DNA of 64,000 nt, taken from contig NZ_JAPNXS010000011.1 in assembly GCF_030397575.1 (NCBI RefSeq), positions 1 through 64,000 on the forward strand, in the 5' to 3' direction. Shown piece after piece: positions 1-9,333 of this stretch. Every line of letters begins with the position of its first letter. The first letter of the stretch is position 1. The position numbers and the translations under genes were made by a program. The stretch comes from Psychromonas sp. 14N.309.X.WAT.B.A12 (GTDB lineage Bacteria > Pseudomonadota > Gammaproteobacteria > Enterobacterales > Psychromonadaceae). The notes beneath the pieces are model-generated. The model was not told where the DNA came from, did not search any database, and saw nothing but the letters and a program-made list of their open reading frames with translations.

Positions 1-625
1 CCGCACTACCATCATCTTCGGTAAAGTCATTGCTGGTTAAGATGGTAATTTCTGGAGCATCATTCACGGTGGTCACACTTGGATCAACGCTTACTGCGTC
101 GCCATCAACCGTGCCGTCGTTTGGCGTTAAGGTGAACGCTGGTAACTCTTGACCACTGTTGACTAAGTCAGCGCCGGCTTCAGTTAGGACAACCGTACCA
201 TCTACGATTTCGTAGTTAACGGTATCGCTTAAGGTTACCGTAACCTCATCGCCTTCTTCATCACTGGTTTCAAAAGTTGAAACCACAGCGCCTTCTACAG
301 CACTACCGTCATCTTCAGTAAAATCATTTAAATTGGTAATTATTAAGCTAGGGGCATCGTTGACAGTGATTACGTTTGGAGCAACAGATACTGGATCACC
401 ATCGGTTAAACCATCACTTGGCGTTAAAGTGTAAGCAGGCAACTCTTCACCGCTGTTGACCAGTGCTGCACCAGCTTCAGTTAAAACAACGGTATTATCA
501 ACAATCTCATAATTAACCGTATCGCTTAATATAATTGTAACTTCGTCGCCATCATCATCTGCTGTATCAAAAGTTGAAACAACAGCACCTTCTACAGCAC
601 TACCGTCATCTTCAGTAAAATCATT
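1..625 (-). repeat. Tandem 297-bp coding repeats (99 aa units)
   Basis: Two full units (625-329, 328-32) and the start of a third (31-1) lie in the adhesin gene. Each begins with codons for NDFTEDDGSA and has exactly the same 297-bp period. The DNA at the unit starts is almost identical between copies, so the array can expand or contract by recombination. Protein units look like VCBS/cadherin-like beta domains ending in a VNDAP motif. Confidence 0.9.
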
Positions 626-1093
626 AGTATTAGTTATTGTTAAAGTAGGAGGTGTATTGATCGTCTCTGCATTGGAGTTTTCATCGGTATAAATTGTTGA
701 TTCTATATCATCATCAAAGCCTGCAGTTTCAAAATCAGTTGTTGCAATAGTTTCTTCACCGTCTCGATCAAAATCCACCAATGTAAAACCACCATCAGAC
801 TCTTCACCAGCTGCCGTTTCAATATCTAAATCTAAGACTTCTTCACCAAGTGCAAGTATCGCCTCAAGGTCATTGATGTCAATTTCAGTTTGCTGATTAG
901 ACTCAAGCGTATTAGTATTTTCTACTTCAGCTTGTAATATCTCATTGCCGTCTAACTCAGGTAGTAACAGTTCAGATACATCTAATGGCTCCCCAGTCGA
1001 ATTTAACTGCTCTTCAGTTTGAACTAGCTTCTCCTCAGTTAACGCAACTTCAGAGGCATTATTTATATTTTCTGGACTGTTTTGTTCGGCCAT
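1..1093 (-). CDS. LapA-like repetitive surface adhesin, N-terminal part (runs off the window)
   Basis: The reading frame opens with ATG at 1093 and stays open to the window edge (364 codons). An in-frame TAA lies only 18 bases upstream of the ATG, so this is the true N-terminus. Residues 1-92 are acidic and Glu/Asn rich. Residues 93-96 are TAAG (bases 806-817), the sequence cut by the periplasmic protease LapG in LapA-type biofilm adhesins, followed by a Gly/acidic linker and an 'RDGEETIATTDFETAGFD' stretch typical of such proteins. From about residue 157 come 99-residue repeats starting NDFTEDDGSA, of the VCBS/Ig-like type found in giant RTX adhesins. These are usually exported by type I secretion and held in the outer membrane until LapG cuts them. 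The usual beta-rich retention fold (hydrophobic, Gly-rich, starting near the Met) is not recognisable. No LapD, LapG or transporter gene is in the window. Family call is firm; size and C-terminus unknown. Confidence 0.8.
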   Translation of the reverse strand, partial: MAEQNSPENINNASEVALTEEKLVQTEEQLNSTGEPLDVSELLLPELDGNEILQAEVENTNTLESNQQTEIDINDLEAILALGEEVLDLDIETAAGEESDGGFTLVDFDRDGEETIATTDFETAGFDDDIESTIYTDENSNAETINTPPTLTITNTNDFTEDDGSAVEGAVVSTFDTADDDGDEVTIILSDTVNYEIVDNTVVLTEAGAALVNSGEELPAYTLTPSDGLTDGDPVSVAPNVITVNDAPSLIITNLNDFTEDDGSAVEGAVVSTFETSDEEGDEVTVTLSDTVNYEIVDGTVVLTEAGADLVNSGQELPAFTLTPNDGTVDGDAVSVDPSVTTVNDAPEITILTSNDFTEDDGSA

Positions 1094-1483
1094 GATGATT
1101 TTCCCACTTTAAATTTAATAATTATGTACGGCATGCTGGGCAATAGGATCAATAATAAAACTAAAAATTTACACCTCAAAAGTAATAACAATAGTTAAAT
1201 ATTGGGAAATAGTAAATTTGATTATTAGTTAATCTTTAACTCGAACACAAAAATAGCGTCATTTAGGGTTCTGAGTTTGCTATAGCTATAAGTAGAGCTA
1301 ATTGGCCTTTGTAAAGAAGCAAAGTAGATTGATATAAATTAGATGAATTACACAACAGTAAATAAGTAATACTTTTTACTGTTGTGTAAACTATTTTTGA
1401 TTTGTAAGAAAATTTTAAGCCTAAGGCCTTAATTTAATAAAAAGCGATTGAAAAGAAGTTTATTAATATCAAATCACATACTT
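1094..1483. other. Gene-free gap between adhesin start and metH end
   Basis: This 390-base, AT-rich stretch should hold the adhesin promoter (minus strand) and the end of the metH transcript. The only clear structure is the long inverted repeat at 1348-1389. The ribosome site before the adhesin ATG is weak (GGG about 7 bases upstream). No open frame or RNA gene was recognised. Confidence 0.6.
1348..1389 (-). terminator. Perfect 15-bp inverted repeat, probable metH terminator
   Basis: Left arm 1348-1362 and right arm 1375-1389 are perfect reverse complements, with a 12-base spacer that can itself pair (AAGT/ACTT, one bulged base). It sits 95 bases downstream of the metH stop. The T-run (1394-1398) lies on the plus-strand side, so for metH (minus) the U-tract is poor. 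A bidirectional terminator or a protein-binding dyad are both possible. Confidence 0.45.
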
Positions 1484-4400
1484 TTAAGCAATATTAGGAC
1501 CTAACCAACGCTCTGCAGTTTGCATATCCCAGCCTTTACGTTGAGCATAATCTTCTACTTGATCTGCTTGAATACCCGCAATGGCAAAGTAACGACTTTC
1601 AGGGTGAGAGAAAATCCAACCCGATACAGCAGCACCTGGATACATGGCATAGCTTGATGTTAATTGCATGCCAATCTCTTGTTCTACATTCATCAAGTCC
1701 CAAATAACCGCTTTTTCACTATGTTCAGGACAAGCTGGATAGCCAGGAGCTGGACGAATTCCTTGATATTTCTCACGAATTAAATCGTCATTATCTAAGG
1801 TTTCATCTGCTGCAAAGCCCCAGTACTCTTTACGTGTTTTTTGATGTAAATACTCGGCAAAGGCTTCCGCTAAACGATCACATACTGCTTGTACTAAAAT
1901 CGCATTATAATCATCATTCTCTGCTTTGTAACGATCCGCAACTTCTCGCTCACCAATTCCTCCCGTTACAGCAAAAGCAGCAATATAATCAGCTACCCCC
2001 GTTGATTTAGGTGCAACGTAATCCGCTAATGAATGGTTAACAAAAGGTGCTTTTTTCTCTGTTTGTTGGCGTAATTGATTACTAACTTGCAACACCTTTG
2101 AACGTGTTTCATCACTGTAGATTTCAATATCATCACCAACACTGTTAGCCGGAAAAATCCCTACTATGCCTGATGCACTGATCTCGCCAGCCGCTTCTAC
2201 TGTATCTAACATTTTCAATGCATCAGCAAATAAACGAGTTGCCTCTTCACCAACAACTTCATCCTTAAGGATACGAGGATATTTACCTGCTAATCCCCAA
2301 GTCATAAAAAATGGTGTCCAATCTATATATTCACGTAACACATTAATCGACATATTTTTTATAACTTGTACACCTAACTGATTAGGTACTTTTGGTTGGT
2401 AATTATCCCAATCTAATTTCGCCGCATTAGCACGTGCTTGTGCCAATCCGATAGGCGCACTGCGCGGACGTTTATTAGCATGTTGCTCACGTACACGTTG
2501 ATAGTCTTGATTCAATTTCTCAACGAACTCTGGTTTATGTTTTGGGTTTAATAATTTCTGGCAAACTCCCACTGCACGGGAAGCATTAGACACATAAACA
2601 ACAGGCTCATCGTAGTTTTGTTCTATTTTTACAGCAGTGTGTGCTTTAGAAGTTGTTGCACCACCAATCAATAATGGTAATTTCAGGCCTTGACGTTGCA
2701 TCTCTTTAGCAACATACACCATCTCATCTAATGAGGGAGTGATAAGGCCTGACAAACCAATTAGATCAGCCTTTTCAGCAATGGCGGTTTTAATGATTTT
2801 TTCTGTAGGCACCATTACACCGAGGTCAATGATTTCATAGTTATTACATTGTAAAATAACCCCTACAATATTTTTACCAATATCGTGAACATCGCCTTTT
2901 ACCGTCGCCATCACCACCTTACCATTGGTCGCTCCAACAGCTTTAGTGGCTTCAATAAATGGATTCAAATAAGCAACAGCTTGTTTCATTACCCGTGCTG
3001 ATTTAACCACTTGTGGTAAGAACATTTTACCTTCACCGAATAAATCACCTACGATATTCATGCCGTCCATTAACGGCCCTTCAATCACTTCAATGGGCAT
3101 ATCAAAGCCTTGACGAGCTAATTCGGTGTCTTCTTCAATAAATTCAGTAATACCTTTAACAAGAGCATGAGCAATACGTTCATTCACAGGTAGGTTACGC
3201 CACTCAAGAGCTTTACTATCATCAACTTTTGCTGCGCCATCACCACGGTATTTTTCAGCAATATCGAGTAGTGCATCAGTGGCATTAGGATTACGATTTA
3301 ATACGACGTCCTCTACTGCATCTTTTAATTCTTTTGGAATATCATCATAAATTGCTAGTTGAGCTGCGTTAACAATCCCCATGTCCATACCATTTTGGAA
3401 ACAGTAATATAAGAACACGGCATGAATCGCTTCACGTACTGGATTATTACCGCGGAACGAGAAAGATACATTAGAAACACCACCAGAGATCATCGCATGA
3501 GGCAGATTATCTTTAATGTCTTTTACCGCATCGATAAAATCAACTGCGTAATTGTTATGCTCTTCAATACCTGTTGCAACCGCAAAAATATTAGGGTCAA
3601 AGATGATATCTTCAGGTGGGAAGCCCACTTGATTAACAAGGATATCGTATGAACGTTTACATATTTCATACTTACGTTCACGCGTATCTGCTTGACCAAC
3701 TTCGTCAAAAGCCATAACAATCACAGCAAAGCCGTAACGACGAATTAGTTTTGCTTGATGAATAAAGTTATCAACCCCTTCTTTCATACTGATAGAGTTA
3801 ACAATACCTTTACCTTGTACACACTTAAGCCCCTCTTCTAAAATTTCCCATTTAGAAGAATCGACCATGATTGGTACACGCGAAATATCTGGTTCAGAGG
3901 CACATAAATTCAAGAAGCGTTTCATAGCAAATAGGGAATCAAGCATCGCTTCATCCATATTGATATCGATAATATCAGCACCAGCTTCAACTTGATGCAA
4001 TGCTACCTCAAGGGCCTCATCGTATAATTCATCTTTAATTAAACGCTTAAAACGTGCCGAACCAGTAACGTTGGTTCGTTCACCAACATTTTGGAAAAGA
4101 GAGTCAGCGCGAATCGTTAAGGCTTCTAAACCGCTTAAACGACAAGCGACTTCTATCTCAGGTAACTCGCGTGGTTTAACACCGGCAACAGCATCAGCCA
4201 TCGCTTTGATATGTGCAGGAGTAGTACCACAACAACCACCTACTAAATTAAGGAACCCACTTTCAGCCCACTCTTTTATGTGAGTAGCCATTTCATCCGC
4301 TTCTAAATCATATTCACCAAAAGCATTAGGTAAACCGGCATTAGGGTGGGCAGACACATACGTTTCTGATATGCGTGACATCTCTTGTACATATTGACGA

Positions 4401-5167
4401 AGTTCATCAGGACCTAATGCACAGTTCAAACCAAAAGTCAGTGGTTCTGCATGGCGTAATGAGTTGTAAAAAGCTTCTGTTGTCTGCCCTGATAAGGTAC
4501 GACCTGATGCATCGGTAATTGTCCCTGAAATCATAACAGGGAGTTTATACCCCAATTCTTCAAATACCGTCTCCACCGCAAAAACCGCTGCTTTAGCATT
4601 TAACGTATCAAAGATAGTTTCAATCAAAATTAAGTCACTTCCACCCTTAATCAATGCTTTTGTTGACTCAATATAAGCAATGACTAACTCATCAAAGGTA
4701 ACATTACGAAAAGCAGGATCATTTACATCAGGAGAGATAGAACAAGTACGATTAGTTGGGCCTAAAACACCTGCAACAAAACGAGGGCGATCAGGAGTCT
4801 CATCGGTTTTCTCATCGGCAACGCGACGAGCAATACGGGCAGCTTCATAGTTGATTTCAGCAGAGATAGATTCCATTTCATAATCGGCCATGGCGATGGT
4901 CGTTGCATTAAAGGTATTGGTTTCAAGAATATCCGCACCAGCATCTAAATATTCACGATGAATATTAGCAATCACTTCAGGCTGAGTAAGCACTAATAAA
5001 TCATTATTACCTTTTAAATCGCAACTCCATTGTTTAAAGCGTTCGCCACGAAAATCAGACTCTTCAAATTTCTGATCCTGGATCATGGTGCCCATACCAC
5101 CATCTATCAGAAGAATATGCTTTTCTAATTGCGCTTTTATTATCGCACTACGATCACTTACCGACAT
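1484..5167 (-). CDS. metH: Cobalamin-dependent methionine synthase
   Basis: Transfers a methyl group from 5-methyltetrahydrofolate to homocysteine through methylcobalamin, in the cytoplasm. It is 1227 residues, the same length as E. coli MetH. All four modules are visible: homocysteine/zinc domain (about 1-340, with GLNC and [11 protein letters not shown] cysteines), pterin domain (from about 358, [14 protein letters not shown]), cobalamin domain with the lower-ligand motif DVHDIGKN near residue 760, and the AdoMet reactivation domain at the C-terminus ([12 protein letters not shown] near 1137). The start has no competing upstream Met. A MetR-type box lies 166 bases upstream. It is transcribed alone; metA is nearly 1 kb upstream on the same strand. 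Its presence implies that the cell makes or imports vitamin B12. Confidence 0.98.
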   Translation of the reverse strand: MSVSDRSAIIKAQLEKHILLIDGGMGTMIQDQKFEESDFRGERFKQWSCDLKGNNDLLVLTQPEVIANIHREYLDAGADILETNTFNATTIAMADYEMESISAEINYEAARIARRVADEKTDETPDRPRFVAGVLGPTNRTCSISPDVNDPAFRNVTFDELVIAYIESTKALIKGGSDLILIETIFDTLNAKAAVFAVETVFEELGYKLPVMISGTITDASGRTLSGQTTEAFYNSLRHAEPLTFGLNCALGPDELRQYVQEMSRISETYVSAHPNAGLPNAFGEYDLEADEMATHIKEWAESGFLNLVGGCCGTTPAHIKAMADAVAGVKPRELPEIEVACRLSGLEALTIRADSLFQNVGERTNVTGSARFKRLIKDELYDEALEVALHQVEAGADIIDINMDEAMLDSLFAMKRFLNLCASEPDISRVPIMVDSSKWEILEEGLKCVQGKGIVNSISMKEGVDNFIHQAKLIRRYGFAVIVMAFDEVGQADTRERKYEICKRSYDILVNQVGFPPEDIIFDPNIFAVATGIEEHNNYAVDFIDAVKDIKDNLPHAMISGGVSNVSFSFRGNNPVREAIHAVFLYYCFQNGMDMGIVNAAQLAIYDDIPKELKDAVEDVVLNRNPNATDALLDIAEKYRGDGAAKVDDSKALEWRNLPVNERIAHALVKGITEFIEEDTELARQGFDMPIEVIEGPLMDGMNIVGDLFGEGKMFLPQVVKSARVMKQAVAYLNPFIEATKAVGATNGKVVMATVKGDVHDIGKNIVGVILQCNNYEIIDLGVMVPTEKIIKTAIAEKADLIGLSGLITPSLDEMVYVAKEMQRQGLKLPLLIGGATTSKAHTAVKIEQNYDEPVVYVSNASRAVGVCQKLLNPKHKPEFVEKLNQDYQRVREQHANKRPRSAPIGLAQARANAAKLDWDNYQPKVPNQLGVQVIKNMSINVLREYIDWTPFFMTWGLAGKYPRILKDEVVGEEATRLFADALKMLDTVEAAGEISASGIVGIFPANSVGDDIEIYSDETRSKVLQVSNQLRQQTEKKAPFVNHSLADYVAPKSTGVADYIAAFAVTGGIGEREVADRYKAENDDYNAILVQAVCDRLAEAFAEYLHQKTRKEYWGFAADETLDNDDLIREKYQGIRPAPGYPACPEHSEKAVIWDLMNVEQEIGMQLTSSYAMYPGAAVSGWIFSHPESRYFAIAGIQADQVEDYAQRKGWDMQTAERWLGPNIA

Positions 5168-5332
5168 AAAGTTCCCTGCTGCTTAACTTAGAATAAAAAA
5201 ATGAGAGCAAATAATAGCATAAAAGTTAAGCTCATAATCTTTCAAAGACATTTCTATCTTGAAATATTCTGTTATAAATTATGAATTTTTTGATAGTTGT
5301 TGACTGAAAAAAACAAAGAAAATCAATATTAA

Positions 5333-5345
5333 TGAATATTTTTCA
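5333..5345. promoter_or_regulatory. Putative MetR-binding site upstream of metH
   Basis: The sequence TGAA-TATTT-TTCA matches the MetR consensus TGAA-N5-TTCA exactly. It lies 166 bases before the metH start. MetR, with homocysteine as co-inducer, activates metH in E. coli and Salmonella, so the position and identity fit. The motif is short and palindromic in an AT-rich gap, so chance occurrence cannot be excluded. Confidence 0.5.
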
Positions 5346-5410
5346 TGTTGTGGCAGGTATTAATCGATAAATCATAACGAGTAATAAGTAAGGCACATTA
5401 ATATCCCCCT

Positions 5411-5453
5411 CACTAATTAACTGAGCAATTTTACTTATCAAAATAACTTATTT
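5411..5453 (-). repeat. Decayed third copy of a dispersed MITE-like repeat
   Basis: Read on the minus strand this segment matches the right part of the repeats at 51515-51626 and 57421-57528 (AATAAGTTATT...ATAAGTAAAAT...CAGTTAATTAG) with a few substitutions. The rest of the element is not recognisable here, so it appears truncated. Confidence 0.55.
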
Positions 5454-5524
5454 AATACGATTGATATAGCTCAGCATCGAAGCAAGGCGGTAAACTTTCT
5501 GGAGAAAAATGAAATATAAAATGA

Positions 5525-5557
5525 ATAAAAAAGCGAGCCATTAAGTAGCTCGCTTTT
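5525..5557 (-). terminator. Rho-independent terminator with no obvious gene
   Basis: AAAAGCGAGC (5529-5538) and GCTCGCTTTT (5548-5557) form a perfect 10-bp stem with a 9-base loop. Read on the minus strand it ends in a run of six T, a good terminator. The nearest upstream gene on that strand is metA, 586 bases away, so it may end an unseen small transcript or the metA read-through. Confidence 0.6.
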
Positions 5558-6142
5558 GTGTAATAAAGAACGGTTTAATTGTGACTGTTTAACAATTATG
5601 TAGTTAATTGTATTTAAACTAAAGCTCACAATCTATATGTTAAAAGCAAATATTAGTAACGCCCGTTGGCAATGCGCTTAAAAATTAATGAAGCGCCTAA
5701 CACTGATACCCGCTTTTAAGTAAACTATAAAAACTAATAATAACCAAACCTCCAGTGTTAATGAGTACAACCGGCATCAATCAAGTCAAATCCAACTTAG
5801 TAGCTCTGCGAGCATGTGAGTATTTATATTAATAACTCAATAATAGTTGTCTGTTCATGCACCGGTACGAGTAATAAGAATAAATAGCTGTACCTCCATA
5901 ATATCTTGATTAATTTATAAAACTTATTTACTAAAAACATTTAGAAAGCCCGTTGTAATAAACAAACCTTCTATATAAAACTATTTTTGCGAACTAATTT
6001 TGTAACAACCATTGTTGCTACAGAGTAATTTATCCCTTAATTACCTTACTCATAAATAAGTATAGGAAAGGTTTTCAATTTCGCTAGTTTTTAATAAAAA
6101 ATTTAAAAAACTCTCTTTGATGTTAATTTTATAGCACTATCA

Positions 6143-7060
6143 CTAGGTTAAATCAGTAAGATCATAAGGTGTTACCTGATAAACACAATAATTTAACCAA
6201 TTGCTATATAACAAGTTACCATGACTGCGCCAAATAGCACGAGGAGCTAAACTCGCATCATCCTTAGGATAGTAATTAATTGGTAATTCAGGCTCTAAAT
6301 CTTCTTCTAAGTCTCTCAAGTACTCGTTATGTAAAGTCGTCGCATCATATTCAGGGTGGCCTGTGATATAGACTTGACGGCAATCCGGACTAGCAGCTAA
6401 ATACACCCCAGCTTCTTTTTCATCTGCAAATACGGTGAGATCGGTTTTCTCTTGAATTTCGACACTATCAAACTCAGCATAACGTGATAAAGGAGCCCAA
6501 AACTCATCATCAAAGCCGCGTACTAAAGGGTGTTGATGGTGATGTGTTTTATGCGGATAAATGCCTGATAACTTATCATCACGTGTTACTTTATCTAGAC
6601 CATAAAATATTTTTAAAGCTGCTTGTGCTGCCCAACATAAAAACAATGTTGAAGTAACATGATGACGAGACCACTCGACGATTTCAGTGAATTTTTCCCA
6701 ATAGTAAACATTTTCAAAAGGAATTGTGCCTAGCGGTGCACCAGTGATAATAAAGCCATCCCACTTTTGTTCTTTAATACGTTCAAAGTCACCATAGAAC
6801 TTATCTAAATGTTTTTGTGGCGTATTACGGCTTGCTCGTGCATCCACACGTAATAACTCAATATCAACTTGCAAAGGAGTATTCGACAGTAAGCGCATCA
6901 ACTGTGTTTCTGTTTCAATTTTTTTCGGCATTAAATTTAAAATTAATACACGTAGTGGACGGATATTTTGATGACTTGCGCGTGTCTCAGACATCGTAAA
7001 GATGTTCTCAGATTTTAAAATGCTCGATGCGGGCAAATCATCTGGAATACGAATTGGCAT
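6143..7060 (-). CDS. metA: Homoserine O-succinyltransferase (MetA family)
   Basis: First committed step of methionine synthesis: activates the hydroxyl of homoserine with succinyl-CoA. It is 305 residues (E. coli 309). The nucleophile sits in [12 protein letters not shown] as Cys142, the same number as in E. coli MetA, and the ITGHPEYD motif with the catalytic His and Glu follows near residue 235. The family contains both succinyl- and acetyl-transferases; the substrate is not read from the sequence with certainty. Tandem MetJ boxes directly upstream point to repression by S-adenosylmethionine. It forms a methionine regulon locus with metH. Confidence 0.96.
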   Translation of the reverse strand: MPIRIPDDLPASSILKSENIFTMSETRASHQNIRPLRVLILNLMPKKIETETQLMRLLSNTPLQVDIELLRVDARASRNTPQKHLDKFYGDFERIKEQKWDGFIITGAPLGTIPFENVYYWEKFTEIVEWSRHHVTSTLFLCWAAQAALKIFYGLDKVTRDDKLSGIYPHKTHHHQHPLVRGFDDEFWAPLSRYAEFDSVEIQEKTDLTVFADEKEAGVYLAASPDCRQVYITGHPEYDATTLHNEYLRDLEEDLEPELPINYYPKDDASLAPRAIWRSHGNLLYSNWLNYCVYQVTPYDLTDLT

Positions 7061-7079
7061 AATAGCTTCCTCTACAAAT

Positions 7080-7103
7080 AAACGTTTAGATGTCTAGAAG
7101 TCT
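7080..7103. promoter_or_regulatory. Tandem MetJ operator boxes upstream of metA
   Basis: Three consecutive 8-mers resemble the met box AGACGTCT: AAACGTTT (5 of 8), AGATGTCT (7 of 8) and AGAAGTCT (7 of 8). They begin 20 bases before the metA start codon. MetJ binds adjacent met boxes cooperatively, so a run of three in this place is strong evidence of MetJ control. Confidence 0.8.
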
Positions 7104-7324
7104 AACACTATAATAAAATTTAGACACCATTAATTCTAATTTCTACTAATCACGTAGAAAGTCTTTCCCTCTTTGGTCATAGAAAACAATAGGTTTAAAT
7201 AAAAACCAATACCATGCTAAGCAAATCCAGTGAATCAACTCCCTTTATTGAGCGACTATTCTAGTATCTACTTAATGCTTTCGTTAGACTGCTCACATCA
7301 ATCAATAATATGAAAGGAATGACT

Positions 7325-7810
7325 ATGCTAGAAACTAAAACGCTTATTGCAGATTTAAACAACCCTCAACATGCTAAAGCATACCTTAGTTTGATGTCTC
7401 ACTATGCTAGCGATCCTATGGGTGGCGGTAAAGATATTAGTGACTATGCTAAACAAAATTTAGTACCTAGCTTAATGAAGCGAACGGATGTGTATATTGT
7501 ATTGATTTTTGATGGGGATACACCTGCTGCTTTATTAACAGCCATTGAAGGTTTTTCTACTTTTGCTTGTAAACCGTTGTTTAACATACATGATGTAGTA
7601 GTTCATTCTGACTACAGAGGCAATGGATTAACTAAGCACTTATTTGAAAGAATTGAAGAGTTAGCTAAATTTCGAGAGTGTTGTAAAATAACGCTAGAGG
7701 TATTGAGTGGCAATGAAGTCGCTTGTAAAGCCTATGAAGCATTAGGATTTTCGGATTATCAATTAGACCCAGAATTTGGCAGTGCTTTATTTTGGACAAA
7801 GACACTATAA
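7325..7810 (+). CDS. GNAT-family N-acetyltransferase
   Basis: About 161 residues with a C-terminal GNAT core. The acetyl-CoA-binding stretch is DVVVHSDYRGNGLTKHLFER (residues about 93-112), and the final motif is KAYEALGFSDYQ. The family moves an acetyl group from acetyl-CoA to an amine; the substrate here cannot be read. The start at 7325 is chosen because AAGGA lies 6 bases upstream; ATGs at 7310 and 7319 are also in frame but lack a ribosome site. It stands alone, divergent from metA and convergent with the SCO1 gene. Confidence 0.85.
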   Translation: MLETKTLIADLNNPQHAKAYLSLMSHYASDPMGGGKDISDYAKQNLVPSLMKRTDVYIVLIFDGDTPAALLTAIEGFSTFACKPLFNIHDVVVHSDYRGNGLTKHLFERIEELAKFRECCKITLEVLSGNEVACKAYEALGFSDYQLDPEFGSALFWTKTL

Positions 7811-7818
7811 ATTTCGAT

Positions 7819-7850
7819 CAGTAACCATTAGTGAATGTTAATGGTTACTG
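7819..7850. terminator. Bidirectional hairpin between convergent genes
   Basis: CAGTAACCATTA (7819-7830) and TAATGGTTACTG (7839-7850) are perfect 12-bp complements with an 8-base loop, just after the acetyltransferase stop and before the end of the SCO1 gene. There is no strong T-run on either side. Confidence 0.6.
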
Positions 7851-7862
7851 GCTATATAGCAG

Positions 7863-8543
7863 TTATTTAATCGTTTGATCTTGCTTATAGCTAGCTTGAA
7901 TGTTTTTAATATCTTCAACCATTAAATCCATATTAACGTGATTAATACCTTGTTCATTACGGGATGCTTTGAAGGTTGCATGAAATTTACCATCTGGATT
8001 AATCAGTACTATAGAAGCACTGTGATCTACCAAGTAATATTCTTCTTTTTCACTCTTTTCAACAATACTATAAATCAACCCTAACTTCGTAACAAAAGGC
8101 CACAATTGCTTATGTGTACTGGTAACACCAATAAAGTTAGGATTAAAATAACTAACGTAATCAGCTAGTTGCTCTGCTTTATCACGATTAGGATCGACAG
8201 ATACAAATACAACTTGAGTACGCGTATTTTGATCATTTTGTAAGTTTGGATACACACGATCTAAATCAGCTAAGGTCGAAGGGCAAACATCTGGGCAAAA
8301 GGTATAGCCCACAAAAAATAAAGTCCATTTCCCCTTTAAGGATGCATTAGTAAACGCGACTTTACCTGCTTTTTCAAAAGAGAAGTCTGGCAATGCACGG
8401 CTAGGTTGATGTATGACTAAAGCTTTATTATGAGTAATAAAAGGTAAACGACTACTGAAGTTTAATGCATTTGCTTGTAGGACACCAAACAACAAACAAA
8501 ACCCCATCATGATGCACGTTAATACAATAATTAAAGGTTTCAT
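7863..8543 (-). CDS. SCO1/SenC/PrrC-family copper or thiol chaperone
   Basis: 226 residues with one N-terminal membrane segment (about 5-25) anchoring a periplasmic thioredoxin-like domain. The metal/thiol motif CPDVCP (CxxxC) and the downstream ligand His in VDHSAS are present, so copper binding is intact. SCO proteins deliver copper to the CuA site of cytochrome oxidase or act as periplasmic thiol reductants. No cox or cta genes are nearby, so the partner is unknown. It lies between the acetyltransferase and lexA with its own spacing. Confidence 0.9.
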   Translation of the reverse strand: MKPLIIVLTCIMMGFCLLFGVLQANALNFSSRLPFITHNKALVIHQPSRALPDFSFEKAGKVAFTNASLKGKWTLFFVGYTFCPDVCPSTLADLDRVYPNLQNDQNTRTQVVFVSVDPNRDKAEQLADYVSYFNPNFIGVTSTHKQLWPFVTKLGLIYSIVEKSEKEEYYLVDHSASIVLINPDGKFHATFKASRNEQGINHVNMDLMVEDIKNIQASYKQDQTIK

Positions 8544-8600
8544 TTATCTCTCTCTATGACTAGATTATATGGTCATTTTTAGTAAAAATGACTGTCCTAA

Positions 8601-9227
8601 TTACATCCAATCTGCAGTTCTAATAACCCCTACAGCGATACCTTCGATATCAAATGATTGATACTCTAAGTCCACTTTAATCGGATCAAACAAGTTATTT
8701 TCTGCTTTTAAAGTCACTTGTTTTCCATCACGATAAAAACGTTTTACGGTGACATCTTCTTCAACACGAGCAACAACCACTTGGCCATTATTAATATTTT
8801 GCGTTTTATGCACCGCTAATAAATCGCCATCCATAATACCAATATCTTTCATGCTTTCGCCTTGCACGCGCAATAAAAAATCGGCGGCGGGGTGAAACAA
8901 AGTAGGGTCAACGTCGTAATGCGTTTCAACATGCTCTTGCGCCAAAATAGGCTCACCAGCTGCTACTTTACCAATTAATGGTAAACCTTCTACTGCGACT
9001 TCGTTATCTTTGTGTTCCGTCACAACTCGAATACCACGCGAAGTGCCTGATAGAATTTCTATTGCACCTTTACGTGCCAATGCTTTTAAATGCTCTTCAG
9101 CTGCATTCGCACTTTTAAAACCAAGAATCTTTGCCAGTTCCACGCGCGTTGGTGGCATACCTGTCTTCGCTATTTGATCTTTAATTACATCTAAAACTTC
9201 GCCTTGGCGTTTAGTTAGCTCTTTCAT
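8601..9227 (-). CDS. lexA: LexA repressor of the SOS response
   Basis: 208 residues from the ATG at 9227, which is preceded by GGAG at 6-7 bases; an in-frame GTG at 9239 would overlap that ribosome site and is rejected. The N-terminal winged helix (KELTKRQ...MPPTRVELA) binds SOS boxes. The self-cleavage machinery is complete: Ala90-Gly91 cleavage site, nucleophile Ser125 in GESMKDIG and Lys162 in VTVKRF. RecA on single-stranded DNA triggers cleavage. Two SOS operators lie just upstream, so the gene is autoregulated. Downstream genes are not SOS functions. Confidence 0.98.
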   Translation of the reverse strand: MKELTKRQGEVLDVIKDQIAKTGMPPTRVELAKILGFKSANAAEEHLKALARKGAIEILSGTSRGIRVVTEHKDNEVAVEGLPLIGKVAAGEPILAQEHVETHYDVDPTLFHPAADFLLRVQGESMKDIGIMDGDLLAVHKTQNINNGQVVVARVEEDVTVKRFYRDGKQVTLKAENNLFDPIKVDLEYQSFDIEGIAVGVIRTADWM

Positions 9228-9250
9228 TAGGATCTCCACGCATTAATAAA

Positions 9251-9281
9251 CTGTAAACATACACAGTGTATATTCATACAT
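9251..9281. promoter_or_regulatory. Paired LexA (SOS) boxes upstream of lexA
   Basis: CTGTAAACATACACAG (9251-9266) matches CTGT-N8-ACAG exactly. A second imperfect box, GTGTATATTCATACAT, abuts it (9266-9281). E. coli lexA also has two adjacent boxes, so the arrangement is conserved. They sit 24-54 bases before the start codon. Confidence 0.92.
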
Positions 9282-9333
9282 GGTTAAATACCAGTTAAGA
9301 CGTTATTTTTATTCAATAACCTGTGTTAAGGCT

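Larger units (their letters stand above)
5168..6142. other. Long gene-free gap between metH and metA
   Basis: This is 975 bases of AT-rich DNA with no credible open frame on either strand. It holds a MetR-type site (5333-5345), a decayed copy of a dispersed repeat (5411-5453) and an orphan terminator (5525-5557). The 5560-6142 part shows short words repeated twice (GAGTAATAAG near 5374 and 5864) and an imperfect GCGCTT/AAGCGC hairpin near 5674-5698, but nothing nameable. It may be a gene graveyard or may carry an unrecognised small RNA ending at the orphan terminator. Confidence 0.5.

Noticed and set aside
5660-5700. attC-like words (GCCTAAC, hairpin GCGCTT/AAGCGC)
   Set aside because: Only one recognisable core, no matched GTTRRRY end, no cassette genes and no integrase.
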